From the NCBI RefSeq assembly GCF_024582815.1, contig NZ_CP102099.1, forward strand, positions 434,001-498,000: a DNA stretch of 64,000 bases, read 5' to 3'. The position numbers were made by a program, and so were the translations under genes. This DNA comes from Acinetobacter colistiniresistens (GTDB lineage Bacteria; Pseudomonadota; Gammaproteobacteria; Pseudomonadales; Moraxellaceae). The notes below the pieces were generated by a model, which saw only the letters and a list, made by a program, of their open reading frames with translations, was not told where the DNA came from and did not search any database. Positions 1 through 8,497 of the stretch are shown in pieces. Numbering within the stretch: the first letter of the stretch is position 1; every line of letters starts with the position of its first letter.

Positions 1-520
<520 letters not shown>

Positions 521-793
521 TCACAGAATGGCAAAAATGTTAGCACTTTACTGTTTTAAATGCTTTTTCAGTTTTAGTTTTATTCAATCTTTTTTGTGTC
601 CGTGCGTAAAAACTTAAATCTATATAAAAAAGCGAATCCCTAATAAAACCAAGCCCCCCTAATCCACAGGCTTAAAGCCCTGTTACCAGCATTTAAATTC
701 AGCACTCTCACGATAAGCATAAATCCAGCAAGATAAGACATGAACACCGTGATAATCCGTTTTTATAAATATTGATGTACAAAACTAGAGGAA

Positions 794-844
794 ATGATGT
801 CAGCAATCGTCCTAAGCGAATACAATCATTTGTGTTTAAGCTAA
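794..844 (+). CDS. Possible 16-codon micro-ORF ending in a terminator stem
   Basis: A short frame starting ATG-ATG and ending TAA encodes 16 residues. AGAGG lies about 5 bases before the first ATG. Its stop codon lies inside the left arm of a terminator-like hairpin (838-872). No plus-strand gene follows, since the feo operon is on the other strand, so it is not an obvious leader peptide for a downstream gene. It could be a chance frame within a small RNA. Codon statistics cannot help at this length. Confidence 0.2.
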   Translation: MMSAIVLSEYNHLCLS

Positions 845-872
845 ATGATTTGTATGAAGTTAGCTTTTTTTT
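838..872 (+). terminator. Rho-independent terminator-like hairpin on the plus strand
   Basis: AAGCTAA (838-844) pairs with TTAGCTT (860-866) across a 15-base loop and is followed by a run of T. The stem is short and AT-rich, so it is weaker than the neighbouring feo terminator. Confidence 0.4.
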
Positions 873-877
873 ATTCC

Positions 878-913
878 AAAAAGATTGCCCATCAAATGAT
901 GGGCAATCTTTTT
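878..913. terminator. Terminator of the feo operon (bidirectional)
   Basis: A perfect 17-bp inverted repeat: 878-894 pairs with 897-913 across a two-base loop, core AGATTGCCCATCA. A and T runs on the two flanks would give a U-tract in either direction. It lies 4 bases past the last gene of the feo operon. Confidence 0.9.
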
Positions 914-917
914 AATA

Positions 918-1169
918 TTAACGCCATTTGACCGTTTGAATAGTTTCTGGCTTTTTGGTTTCAGCCTCATCGGTTGAGCAACCGCAACCACCACCACAGC
1001 CCACTGCCATTTTAGGTTTTAACCACGTTGCCAAACGTTGCCAACCTAACCGCTGGCAAAGGTTTGACAAAGCGAGAAATACTGAACTTGCTGTTTGAGG
1101 AAACACCTTCTTAAAGACTACAACAGCACTCCACAGCACCAACACAGCAACAATCAAGTACTCAAACAT
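918..1169 (-). CDS. Small FeoB-associated membrane protein with Cys-rich tail
   Basis: An 83-residue protein with one N-terminal membrane segment (FEYLIVAVLVLWSAVVVF) and a C-terminal cluster, VGCGGGCGCS. This layout is typical of small Cys-rich proteins encoded after feoB (FeoB-associated or DUF6587-like). The role is unproven; a metal-handling or structural partner of the ferrous iron transporter is the usual guess. I chose the ATG at 1169 because GGAGAGAGG lies just upstream. A longer frame to 1241 would overlap the feoB 3' end and lacks a better ribosome site. It is the last gene of the feo operon and is followed by a strong terminator. Confidence 0.75.
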   Translation of the reverse strand: MFEYLIVAVLVLWSAVVVFKKVFPQTASSVFLALSNLCQRLGWQRLATWLKPKMAVGCGGGCGCSTDEAETKKPETIQTVKWR

Positions 1170-1218
1170 AAGCCTCTCTCCAATGGTTTCCTCCCTTTTT
1201 AAAGAGAGGTGAGTTTTC

Positions 1219-3075
1219 TTAGCCCCAAATGCGTGATGCAATTTGGTAGGTGAAGAACGACATTAAATAAGCCAAACCAAACAGATATACCGTCATGACT
1301 GCCACATGCTTCCATGAACCTGTTTCACGGCGTACCGTTGCTAAAGTAGCTAAACAATGTGGCGCATAGATAAACCAAACCAATAATGACAAGCCTGTTG
1401 CTAAGGACCAACCCGAGCCATCCGCACTGATCAGATGCGTCAAACCTTGCGCAACAGCATCATCATCTGCTCCTGATAAGGCATAGACTGTGCCCAAAGC
1501 AGCAACTACAACTTCACGTGCCGCCATGGCTGGAATCAATGCCACTACAATTTGCCAGTTAAAACCTAAGGGGGCAAAAACTGGATGCAATAAATGCCCA
1601 AGCATCCCCGCCAGACTATAATCAATCGCAGGCTGTGTCGCCCCTTCCGGTGCTTGCGGGAAGGTACACAGGAACCACAAAATGATCGTCAAGGCCACAA
1701 TAATGCCACCAACGCGGCGTAAGAAAATTTTTGCGCGCTCTAATAGACCGATTGCAACACTTCTCATATCAGGGAAACGGTAACTTGGTAACTCCATCAG
1801 CAACGCATGCTGTGTTTTGTCTTTTTGCAAAAACTTCATCACAAACGCAACACACAGCGCACTCACAATACCAGCCATGTATAAACCAAACAGTACAAGA
1901 CCTTGTAAATTGAAAATACCCAGTACGGTTTCACTTGGAATAAATGCACCAATCAACAGGGCATAAACAGGTAAGCGCGCAGAACAGGTCATCAAAGGTG
2001 CAACCATGATCGTGGTAAAACGATCACGTGGATCACTAATACTACGGGTTGCCATAATCCCTGGAATTGCACAGGCAAAACTCGATAACAACGGGATAAA
2101 AGAACGACCACTTAACCCTGCTTTAAACATTAACTTATCCAGTAAAAATGCCGCACGAGGCAGATAACCAGATTCTTCCAGAACCAGAATAAAGAAGAAT
2201 AAAATTAAAATTTGCGGTAAGAACGCAATCACGGTTCCTGCACCAGCCAGCACACCGTCAACCAATAAACTTTGTAGTACAGGATGGCTAATCGTTTCTG
2301 TCAACCATTCGCCCAACCAAGGCACCACACCATCTTCGATTGCACCCTTAAATGGTTCAGCCCATGAAAACACCGCTTGGAAAACGATAAACATCATGAT
2401 CGCCAGACTCAACAAGCCCAACACTGGATGTAAAAAAATCTTGTCCAGAAAATCGGTACGCTTGTCTTCCTGATCAACAAAGTTCACGACATCTTTAAAA
2501 ATCGCTTCAATTTTTTGATGTGAACTGCCTGCCAGACCACTGAGTTCAGTCTGAGGAATCGCATACTTGCCTTGATCAAGAGCATGCAATAAATTTTCGA
2601 TACCTGAACTGCGTACTGCAACCGTTTCAACCACTGGTACGCCAAGACGCTCAGAAAGCTTTTGCGTATTGATCTGGATACCACGACGACGTGCCTCATC
2701 CATCATGTTCAAAACCACAAGGATAGGGCGACCCAACTCAATAATTTCCAGCACCAAACCAAGATGTAGTTTTAAGTTAGTTGCATCCACCACACACAAA
2801 AAAGCATCTTGTTGCCCTTCTTCCGCAATTTTACCTCGACAAACATCACGGGTAATTTCTTCATCAGGACTGGTGGCCTGAAGGCTATAGGTGCCTGGCA
2901 AATCCAGGACACGCACTGCTTTTCCAGAAGGGAGCTGAAAATGCCCGACTTTGCGTTCAACGGTGACACCCGCATAGTTGGCAACTTTTTGGCGTGTACC
3001 AGTTAAATGGTTAAATAAAGATGTCTTACCACAGTTTGGATTTCCCACAAGGGCAACACGTAACGCATCACTCAT
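1219..3075 (-). CDS. feoB: Ferrous iron transporter FeoB
   Basis: Inner-membrane Fe(II) uptake protein with a cytoplasmic GTPase domain. Seen: G1 GNPNCGKTS (residues 11-19), G3 DLPG (58-61) and G4 NMMD (123-126), then a helical spacer and a membrane domain from about residue 210 with two Gate regions, marked by FACAIPGIMATR and PLMTCSARLPVYA. At 618 residues it is compact compared with the roughly 770 of the E. coli protein. It overlaps feoA by 4 bases, so translation is probably coupled. Regulation by Fur is likely from the site before feoA. Confidence 0.97.
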   Translation of the reverse strand: MSDALRVALVGNPNCGKTSLFNHLTGTRQKVANYAGVTVERKVGHFQLPSGKAVRVLDLPGTYSLQATSPDEEITRDVCRGKIAEEGQQDAFLCVVDATNLKLHLGLVLEIIELGRPILVVLNMMDEARRRGIQINTQKLSERLGVPVVETVAVRSSGIENLLHALDQGKYAIPQTELSGLAGSSHQKIEAIFKDVVNFVDQEDKRTDFLDKIFLHPVLGLLSLAIMMFIVFQAVFSWAEPFKGAIEDGVVPWLGEWLTETISHPVLQSLLVDGVLAGAGTVIAFLPQILILFFFILVLEESGYLPRAAFLLDKLMFKAGLSGRSFIPLLSSFACAIPGIMATRSISDPRDRFTTIMVAPLMTCSARLPVYALLIGAFIPSETVLGIFNLQGLVLFGLYMAGIVSALCVAFVMKFLQKDKTQHALLMELPSYRFPDMRSVAIGLLERAKIFLRRVGGIIVALTIILWFLCTFPQAPEGATQPAIDYSLAGMLGHLLHPVFAPLGFNWQIVVALIPAMAAREVVVAALGTVYALSGADDDAVAQGLTHLISADGSGWSLATGLSLLVWFIYAPHCLATLATVRRETGSWKHVAVMTVYLFGLAYLMSFFTYQIASRIWG

Positions 3076-3332
3076 GCAGGTGCTCCTTCAAGTTGAATTT
3101 CAATTTTATCCGCTTCCGCTTTTCGTAACGCAAAACGCGTAAAACCGAGCTGGATTAGAATTGGATCTCCACCAAAGACCCCCTTGGTAACCACCTGTAC
3201 TTGCGTACCCGGCACAAAGCCTAAACTTTCTAAACGAACTGCAACTAAATCTGGCTGTTCTGTCTCATCGACCACGCGATTGACTTTGGTAATCATCGCT
3301 GTTTGCTTGACTTTTAATGCTGACAATCGCAC
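3072..3332 (-). CDS. feoA: FeoA, SH3-like partner of FeoB
   Basis: An 86-residue cytoplasmic protein of the FeoA family, thought to bind or modulate FeoB during ferrous iron uptake. The family pattern is visible as ESLGFVPGTQVQVV followed by GGDPILIQLGFTRFALRK, the typical SH3-like beta-barrel with the G-x-x-x-ALR element. It is the first gene of the operon, and its stop overlaps the feoB start. A Fur-box-like site and a plausible sigma-70 promoter lie 38-60 bases upstream. Confidence 0.93.
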   Translation of the reverse strand: MRLSALKVKQTAMITKVNRVVDETEQPDLVAVRLESLGFVPGTQVQVVTKGVFGGDPILIQLGFTRFALRKAEADKIEIQLEGAPA

Positions 3333-3360
3333 CGCTTCTAACCCTTAACCCTTTTTTGCT

Positions 3361-3394
3361 AGTATACAAGCAAATGAGAATAATTACCAAAACC
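3361..3394 (-). promoter_or_regulatory. Fur-box-like operator and promoter of feoAB
   Basis: On the minus strand a 19-base site at 3388-3370, GGTAATTATTCTCATTTGC, matches the classical Fur consensus at 13 of 19 positions by my count. Just downstream is TATACT (3366-3361), a good -10, with TTGGTA as a possible -35 about 18 bases before it. The site would therefore sit between -35 and -10, the usual place for iron repression. It has not been scored with a matrix. Confidence 0.6.
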
Positions 3395-3538
3395 AATCTC
3401 AGTGGCATTTACCGCTGTGACAGATCGACAACAAATCATTTTTCTTTTACAGTGCAAGACAATCAAAAATAAATCAGGGTCATACTCGGCCCAAAATATT
3501 GACCTCCAATTTTCACCTAGCCAAGCTTTCAACATCCT

Positions 3539-4459
3539 ATGTTAAATAAAAAGCCACGTATTCCTGCTGCAATCCATATCCCGGAACATTTGAGTTTTTT
3601 ACAGGGTTTTCGGGATTATCTGGTGGCTCAAACAGTGAGCCCACATACCCGTAATGCCTATTTGTCCGATCTGATCCAATGTAGTGAATTACATCCAACA
3701 GCAGCATTACCGCAATGGTCCAGTGACGACATCGCCGATGTGCTGATTGCACTCACCAAAGCGGGTAAAAGCCCACGCTCAATTGCACGTTGCCTATCTG
3801 CGTTAAGACAGTTTTATAAGTTTTTAAGAGAACAAAAGCTACGCGACGATAATCCGGTTGCCAACCACCATTCTCCTAAAATTGGACGTGCTTTGCCCAA
3901 GGATTTATCTGAACAAGATGTAGAAGCATTGATCAATGCACCTGACATCAACACAGCTTTAGGCTTACGTGACCGGGCCATGTTTGAAGTTCTGTATGCC
4001 TGTGGTTTACGCGTTTCCGAATTACTCAATTTACGTTTGGAACTGATCAATTTAAAACAGGGCTTTGTACGAATCACGGGAAAAGGTAATAAAGAGCGCC
4101 TCGTACCATTGGGACAATTTGCCTGTGACTGGATTGAAAAATATTTAGTTGAATCACGTCCACATCTGTATAAAAGTAACACTGATTACCTGTTTTTAAC
4201 CCAGCATGGCGGCATCATGAGTCGACAAAATTTCTGGTATGCAATTAAACGTTACGCCTTACAGGCCAATATCCAAGCAGAGCTCTCCCCGCATACCCTA
4301 CGTCATGCCTTTGCCACCCACTTGCTTAATCACGGTGCGGATCTGCGCATAGTACAAATGTTACTTGGACACAGTGATCTTTCCACCACACAAATCTATA
4401 CCCATGTCGCACAACATCGCATGCAGGCGTTACATGGCAAATACCACCCACGGGGATAA
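3539..4459 (+). CDS. xerD: Site-specific tyrosine recombinase XerD
   Basis: Works with XerC at the chromosomal dif site to resolve chromosome dimers. The N-terminal core-binding (SAM-like) domain spans about residues 15-105 and the catalytic domain 120-300. The catalytic set is complete: Arg158 (in LRVSELL), Lys182 (GKGNKERLVP), His252 and Arg255 (HTLRHAFAT), His278 (LLGHSDLS) and nucleophile Tyr287 (IYTHV). At 306 residues it has normal family length. It stands alone ahead of dsbC, a pairing also known from other gammaproteobacteria, and lacks integrase-type neighbours, so I read it as the housekeeping enzyme. Confidence 0.95.
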   Translation: MLNKKPRIPAAIHIPEHLSFLQGFRDYLVAQTVSPHTRNAYLSDLIQCSELHPTAALPQWSSDDIADVLIALTKAGKSPRSIARCLSALRQFYKFLREQKLRDDNPVANHHSPKIGRALPKDLSEQDVEALINAPDINTALGLRDRAMFEVLYACGLRVSELLNLRLELINLKQGFVRITGKGNKERLVPLGQFACDWIEKYLVESRPHLYKSNTDYLFLTQHGGIMSRQNFWYAIKRYALQANIQAELSPHTLRHAFATHLLNHGADLRIVQMLLGHSDLSTTQIYTHVAQHRMQALHGKYHPRG

Positions 4460-4593
4460 AACCACCTTTTATCGAGGAGCCCGCTAAAATTTGATTCCGT
4501 TCACAGAGCCTATGCAAGATTTAACGAAGTAATTCATTTTTTTTGTTATGCTAGGCCCCTTATACAAATGAATTCGTACAAAAAAGGTTCTAT

Positions 4594-5409
4594 ATGTTGT
4601 TTACTCGGTCTCAGCTTGTAATTGCTTGTACATTAGCATCAACATTATTAGTCAGTGCTTGCTCAAAAGAAAACTCAGCACAAAAACAAGATGCACTCAC
4701 AGCAAGTGCACCTGCGACAGGTGAAGCTTCAACCTTAAATGAGCGCAATGCACAGCAGCGTTTAGTCTCTACCTTAGAAAAACATTTCAAAACCGCCAAT
4801 ATCAATGCCAAGATTCTTGCGGTGAAGAAAACTGAAGTTCCAAACTTATACTGGATCAGCCTCGAAGGCATGGGTTCCGTTTATGCAACTGCTGACGGCC
4901 AATACATTATCCAAGGGGATGTGGTTCGTTTAGGCGACAAACAACTGCATAATGTCAGTGATGCCTTACAAGCAACCGAAAATAAAAAACATTTAGCGGC
5001 GCTGAAAACCGAAGATCTGATTGTTTACCCTGCACAGGGCGGTAAAGCCAAGCATGTGATCTATGTATTTACTGATTCGAGCTGCCCTTATTGCCATAAA
5101 CTGCATGAACATTTAGCAGAAATTAATGCCAAAGGCATTGAAGTCCGTTACATCGCATGGCCACGTGGTGAACAATTCATGCCAACCATGCAAGCCATCT
5201 GGTGTAGCCAAGACCGTAAGGCTGCCTTTGACCAAGCAGCCAAAGGCTTACCCGTTTCGGCGGCAGAATGTAAAAACCCAGTACGTGACCAATATCAATT
5301 GGGCTTAAACATGGGGGTCAATGGCACACCTGCAATCTATAACGTCGAAGGCGAGTATTTAGGTGGCTATATGACCCCTGAAGAAATCGTACAACGCTTA
5401 AACAAATAA
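4594..5409 (+). CDS. dsbC: DsbC-type disulfide isomerase with a lipoprotein signal
   Basis: Periplasmic protein-disulfide isomerase, V-shaped dimer in the family. The thioredoxin domain has the active site CPYC at residues 164-167 (SSCPYCHKL) and the cis-proline loop GTPAIYN. The N-terminal dimerisation domain is at about 45-120. Unlike the soluble E. coli protein, the signal peptide ends in LVSAC, so Cys23 fits a lipobox and predicts a membrane-anchored isomerase. A Ser/Ala-rich linker follows. Ribosome site AAAGG precedes the ATG. It lies downstream of xerD and upstream of a structured intergenic element. Confidence 0.92.
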   Translation: MLFTRSQLVIACTLASTLLVSACSKENSAQKQDALTASAPATGEASTLNERNAQQRLVSTLEKHFKTANINAKILAVKKTEVPNLYWISLEGMGSVYATADGQYIIQGDVVRLGDKQLHNVSDALQATENKKHLAALKTEDLIVYPAQGGKAKHVIYVFTDSSCPYCHKLHEHLAEINAKGIEVRYIAWPRGEQFMPTMQAIWCSQDRKAAFDQAAKGLPVSAAECKNPVRDQYQLGLNMGVNGTPAIYNVEGEYLGGYMTPEEIVQRLNK

Positions 5410-5765
5410 GCGAAAATATCACCGCAAAATAACAAAGACTCGGGCGACAGATTCAAGATGATCGGGATAGGGTCTATTACCACTTTATCCATGATTGCGA
5501 CAGAGGAGATTTTTAGGCGATACAAGGCATGGATTGTGAAATTTAGTCTCTCTAAATAATGAGCAACGGCTAAAGTTGCGCAAGATAACGCAGAAGTGCC
5601 AAAAATCTCCCTGTCCCACAGGGTTGTGGCTAAAACTCCCTCATACATCGTTATGAAACTTGGCAAGGGAATGCCACTCCCTACGTTTCATGCCTAGTCT
5701 GAAGGATTTTCAGCCATCAACGCAATTCATTTATAAAGTGACAACAGACCCTAGTGTCTGCGCAC
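5410..5765. ncRNA. Structured intergenic element, possible small RNA or repeat
   Basis: The gap between dsbC and hom holds several inverted repeats in a row: GCAAC/GTTGC (5563-5567/5575-5579), CCCTGT/ACAGGG (5609-5614/5618-5623), an outer ATGAAAC/GTTTCAT stem (5653-5659/5685-5691) enclosing AGGGA/TCCCT (5666-5670/5678-5682), and CAGAC/GTCTG (5745-5749/5756-5760) before a T-run. A minus-strand frame through it looks non-protein in composition. Acinetobacter genomes are known to carry multicopy C4-antisense-like small RNAs in intergenic regions. The nested hairpins would suit such an element, but I cannot confirm copies elsewhere. Strand is undetermined. Confidence 0.45.
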
Positions 5766-5819
5766 TTTTTTAGCTATGATCAAGCTTCATTAAAATGATT
5801 GAATATAATGGAGTGTGAC

Positions 5820-7121
5820 GTGAAACCAGTTCGTCTGGCGATACTCGGTCTTGGTACTGTAGGTGGTGGAGCCCTTAAATTACTACAAGAAAATGCTGCG
5901 GAAATTAAACGCCGTACCGGTCGAGAAATTCAAATTACACACGTAGGCACACGCCGTCCACGTCCAGATTTACAACTCGAAGGAATCAAACAAAGTGATG
6001 ACTTGATGGACATCGTACGTCAAGCTGATGTTGATGTTGTGGTTGAAGTCATGGGAGGGATTCATCCTGCCTATGAAGTCATCATGGAAGCCATTAAACA
6101 TGGCAAACAAGTTGTCACCGCAAACAAAGCCTTACTTGCTGAACATGGCAATGAATTATTTAAAGCGGCTGAAGACAATGCCGTGCAAATCGCTTATGAA
6201 GCAGCGGTTGCAGGCGGGATTCCAATTATTAAAGTGATTCGTGAAGGTCTTGCAGCAAACCATATTGAATGGCTTGCAGGCATCATTAATGGCACAGGCA
6301 ACTTCATTCTGACTGAAATGCGCGAAAAGGGTCGTGCTTTTGAAGATGTATTAAAAGAAGCGCAAGAACTGGGCTATGCCGAAGCAGATCCAACCTTTGA
6401 TGTAGAAGGGATTGATGCTGCGCACAAACTTACCATTCTGGCGTCATGTGCTTTTGGTATTCCATTACAGTTTAATAAGGTCTATACCGAAGGCATCAGC
6501 AAAATCACCGCTCAAGATGTTAAATATGCAGAAGAGCTTGGTTTCCGCATTAAGCATTTAGGTATTGCACGTCGTGCCGAACACGGTATTGAATTACGTG
6601 TTCACCCAACGCTGATCCCTGCGGAAGAGCTCATCGCCAACGTCAATGGCGTGAAAAATGCGGTATTGGTTCAAGCCAATGCGGTCGGCCCAACCTTATA
6701 TTATGGTGCAGGCGCAGGTGCAGGCCCAACTGCCTCAGCTGTAGTTGCCGATGTCATTGATATCGTGCGTGATATTTCTTATACCGAAGATGGTGCAGGT
6801 ACTATTCCTCAGCTTGCCTTTGAAGCACTGACCAATGTGCCAATCTTAAGCCGCGAAGAAATGACCACAGGTTATTATATTCGTCTCAATGCTGAAGATC
6901 AGACCGGTGTCTTGGCAGATGTCACAACCATTCTCAGCCGTGCTGGTATTAGTATTGATGCCATCATGCAGCAATCACGCTTGAAAGACTTGATTCCAAT
7001 CGTAATTTTGACAGATCCGATTGTTGAATCAAAAATGGATGAAGCTCTTGCGCAAATTCAAGCATTACCTGCAATTCGTGGCGAAATCGTAAGAATTCGT
7101 TTAGAATCGCTCGATAGTTAA
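5820..7121 (+). CDS. hom: Homoserine dehydrogenase
   Basis: Reduces aspartate semialdehyde to homoserine for threonine and methionine synthesis. Domains: NAD(P)-binding fold with GLGTVG at residues 10-15, a catalytic/dimerisation region containing GGIPIIK and GIINGTGNFIL, and a C-terminal ACT domain from about residue 350 (GYYIRLNAEDQTGVLADV), usually the site of threonine feedback. I chose the GTG at 5820 because GGAG at 5810-5813 gives ideal spacing and the protein then begins MKPVRLAIL. In-frame TTG (5799) and ATG (5808) lie further upstream with poorer sites. thrC follows 105 bases later, so the two form a threonine pathway pair. Confidence 0.96.
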   Translation: MKPVRLAILGLGTVGGGALKLLQENAAEIKRRTGREIQITHVGTRRPRPDLQLEGIKQSDDLMDIVRQADVDVVVEVMGGIHPAYEVIMEAIKHGKQVVTANKALLAEHGNELFKAAEDNAVQIAYEAAVAGGIPIIKVIREGLAANHIEWLAGIINGTGNFILTEMREKGRAFEDVLKEAQELGYAEADPTFDVEGIDAAHKLTILASCAFGIPLQFNKVYTEGISKITAQDVKYAEELGFRIKHLGIARRAEHGIELRVHPTLIPAEELIANVNGVKNAVLVQANAVGPTLYYGAGAGAGPTASAVVADVIDIVRDISYTEDGAGTIPQLAFEALTNVPILSREEMTTGYYIRLNAEDQTGVLADVTTILSRAGISIDAIMQQSRLKDLIPIVILTDPIVESKMDEALAQIQALPAIRGEIVRIRLESLDS

Positions 7122-7127
7122 TCAGTT

Positions 7128-7203
7128 TAAATCTCCCCTCACCCCTCAATAAAGAGGGGGAACTCCTCCCTTTGGAAAAGGGAGGTTGGGAGGGATTTTC
7201 TCT
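7128..7203. repeat. Palindromic intergenic repeat between hom and thrC
   Basis: Two adjacent hairpins: CCCCTC (7142-7147) with GAGGGG (7154-7159), and CCTCCCTTT (7165-7173) with AAAGGGAGG (7177-7185), embedded in a polypyrimidine/polypurine stretch. Similar CTCCC/GGGAG palindromes are scattered between genes in Acinetobacter genomes, from memory. It could act as a transcript-stability element or attenuator within the hom-thrC transcript. There is no U-run directly after the stems. Confidence 0.5.
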
Positions 7204-7226
7204 CTACCTTATATTGGAACACCATC

Positions 7227-8366
7227 ATGTCGAATGCCAATCGTTATACTGGTCTTGTAGATCGTTACCGTGACCGTTTACCCGTGTCTGCAACTACACG
7301 TGCAATTTCTTTAGGTGAAGGTAATACTCCACTAATTAAACTCGAGAACATTCCACGTATTATTGGCAAAAACGTCGAAATCTATGTGAAATACGAAGGT
7401 CTGAACCCGACTGGTTCATTTAAAGACCGTGGTATGACCATGGCGGTGACCAAAGCAGTTGAAGAAGGCTCTAAAGCAATTATCTGTGCCTCTACAGGTA
7501 ATACTTCGGCAGCGGCAGCGGCTTATGCAGCACGTGCAGGCATTAAAGCATTCGTCCTGATCCCAGAAGGCAAAATTGCCATGGGTAAAATGGCGCAAGC
7601 AATGATGTATGGTGCGATTACCATGCAAATCCGCGGTAACTTTGATGATGGTATGCGTTTGGTCAAAGAAGTTGCAGATCAGGCACCAGTAACGATTGTA
7701 AACTCAATCAACCCTTACCGTTTGCAAGGTCAAAAAACCATTGCTTATGAAATCGTAGAAGCGCTTGGCCGTGCGCCTGATTATCACTGCTTACCAGTGG
7801 GTAATGCGGGGAACATCACTGCACACTGGATGGGTTATACCGAAGCGGTTGCCAACCAGCCAGCAGATCAGTTTGAACAAGTGATTTATGATGCTGCGAC
7901 AGATCAATTCACAGGTCCTAAACCAGAAGGTTTACCGACTATGGTGGGTTATCAAGCCTCTGGTGCTGCGCCATTCTTACGTGGTGCACCAGTGGAGAAC
8001 CCTGAAACAGTTGCAACAGCGATTCGTATTGGTAATCCACAAAGCTGGAACCATGCCAAAGCTGTGGTACGTGATTCTAAAGGTTGGTTTGATGAACTGA
8101 CTGATGCTGAAATTTTAGAAGCACAACGCCTCCTCTCAATGTACGAGGGTGTGTTTGTTGAACCTGCTTCTGCTGCGTCAATTGGTGGCGCAATCCGTGA
8201 TCTTAAAGCAGGCAAAATTGCTGAAGGTTCGGTGATCGTATGTACCGTAACAGGTAATGGCTTAAAAGACCCAGATACTGCAATCAAGCAATGTGCTGAT
8301 GCGGTGATGCTGTCAATTGATGCCACCATGGATCAAGTGAAAGATTCAATTCTTTCAAATATGTAA
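7227..8366 (+). CDS. thrC: Threonine synthase
   Basis: PLP enzyme converting O-phosphohomoserine to threonine, the last step of the pathway begun by the preceding hom gene. The PLP lysine is Lys66 in PTGSFKDRG, and the phosphate-binding loop is probably GNAGN in the middle of the protein. At 379 residues it belongs to the shorter threonine synthase class found in many bacteria, not the roughly 430-residue E. coli type. The stop is followed by a clear terminator. Confidence 0.96.
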   Translation: MSNANRYTGLVDRYRDRLPVSATTRAISLGEGNTPLIKLENIPRIIGKNVEIYVKYEGLNPTGSFKDRGMTMAVTKAVEEGSKAIICASTGNTSAAAAAYAARAGIKAFVLIPEGKIAMGKMAQAMMYGAITMQIRGNFDDGMRLVKEVADQAPVTIVNSINPYRLQGQKTIAYEIVEALGRAPDYHCLPVGNAGNITAHWMGYTEAVANQPADQFEQVIYDAATDQFTGPKPEGLPTMVGYQASGAAPFLRGAPVENPETVATAIRIGNPQSWNHAKAVVRDSKGWFDELTDAEILEAQRLLSMYEGVFVEPASAASIGGAIRDLKAGKIAEGSVIVCTVTGNGLKDPDTAIKQCADAVMLSIDATMDQVKDSILSNM

Positions 8367-8382
8367 GCATAACTTTGCAAGT

Positions 8383-8414
8383 AAAAAAACCAGTTGCTCG
8401 CAACTGGTTTTTTT
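8383..8414 (+). terminator. Terminator of hom-thrC
   Basis: CCAGTTGC (8390-8397) pairs with GCAACTGG (8400-8407) across a two-base loop, flanked by A7 and T7, which extend the stem and supply the U-tract. Confidence 0.92.
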
Positions 8415-8450
8415 ATCTGAATACAAGCTGTATTCTTTGTAGCACGCATA

Positions 8451-8482
8451 AAAAAAGCTCTTCATAACAGAAGAGCTTTTTT
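8451..8482 (-). terminator. Terminator of pbpG
   Basis: AAAAAAGCTCTTC (8451-8463) is a perfect inverted repeat with GAAGAGCTTTTTT (8470-8482). It lies 15 bases beyond the pbpG stop and reads with a U-run on the minus strand. Confidence 0.9.
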
Positions 8483-8497
8483 TAACATTCATCTAGA

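Noticed and set aside
3539..4459. The tyrosine recombinase as a sign of an integrated element.
   Set aside because: Length, catalytic set and the dsbC neighbour fit housekeeping XerD; no attachment repeats or phage genes are nearby.
5367..5666. A 99-residue minus-strand frame across the dsbC end and the structured element.
   Set aside because: It runs over hairpins and the dsbC 3' end, has odd composition and no ribosome site; better explained as RNA or repeat.
5804..5809. TATAAT directly before hom.
   Set aside because: It lies too close to the chosen GTG start and its GGAG ribosome site to be the -10 of a leadered message; TATGAT at 5775-5780 is a better -10.
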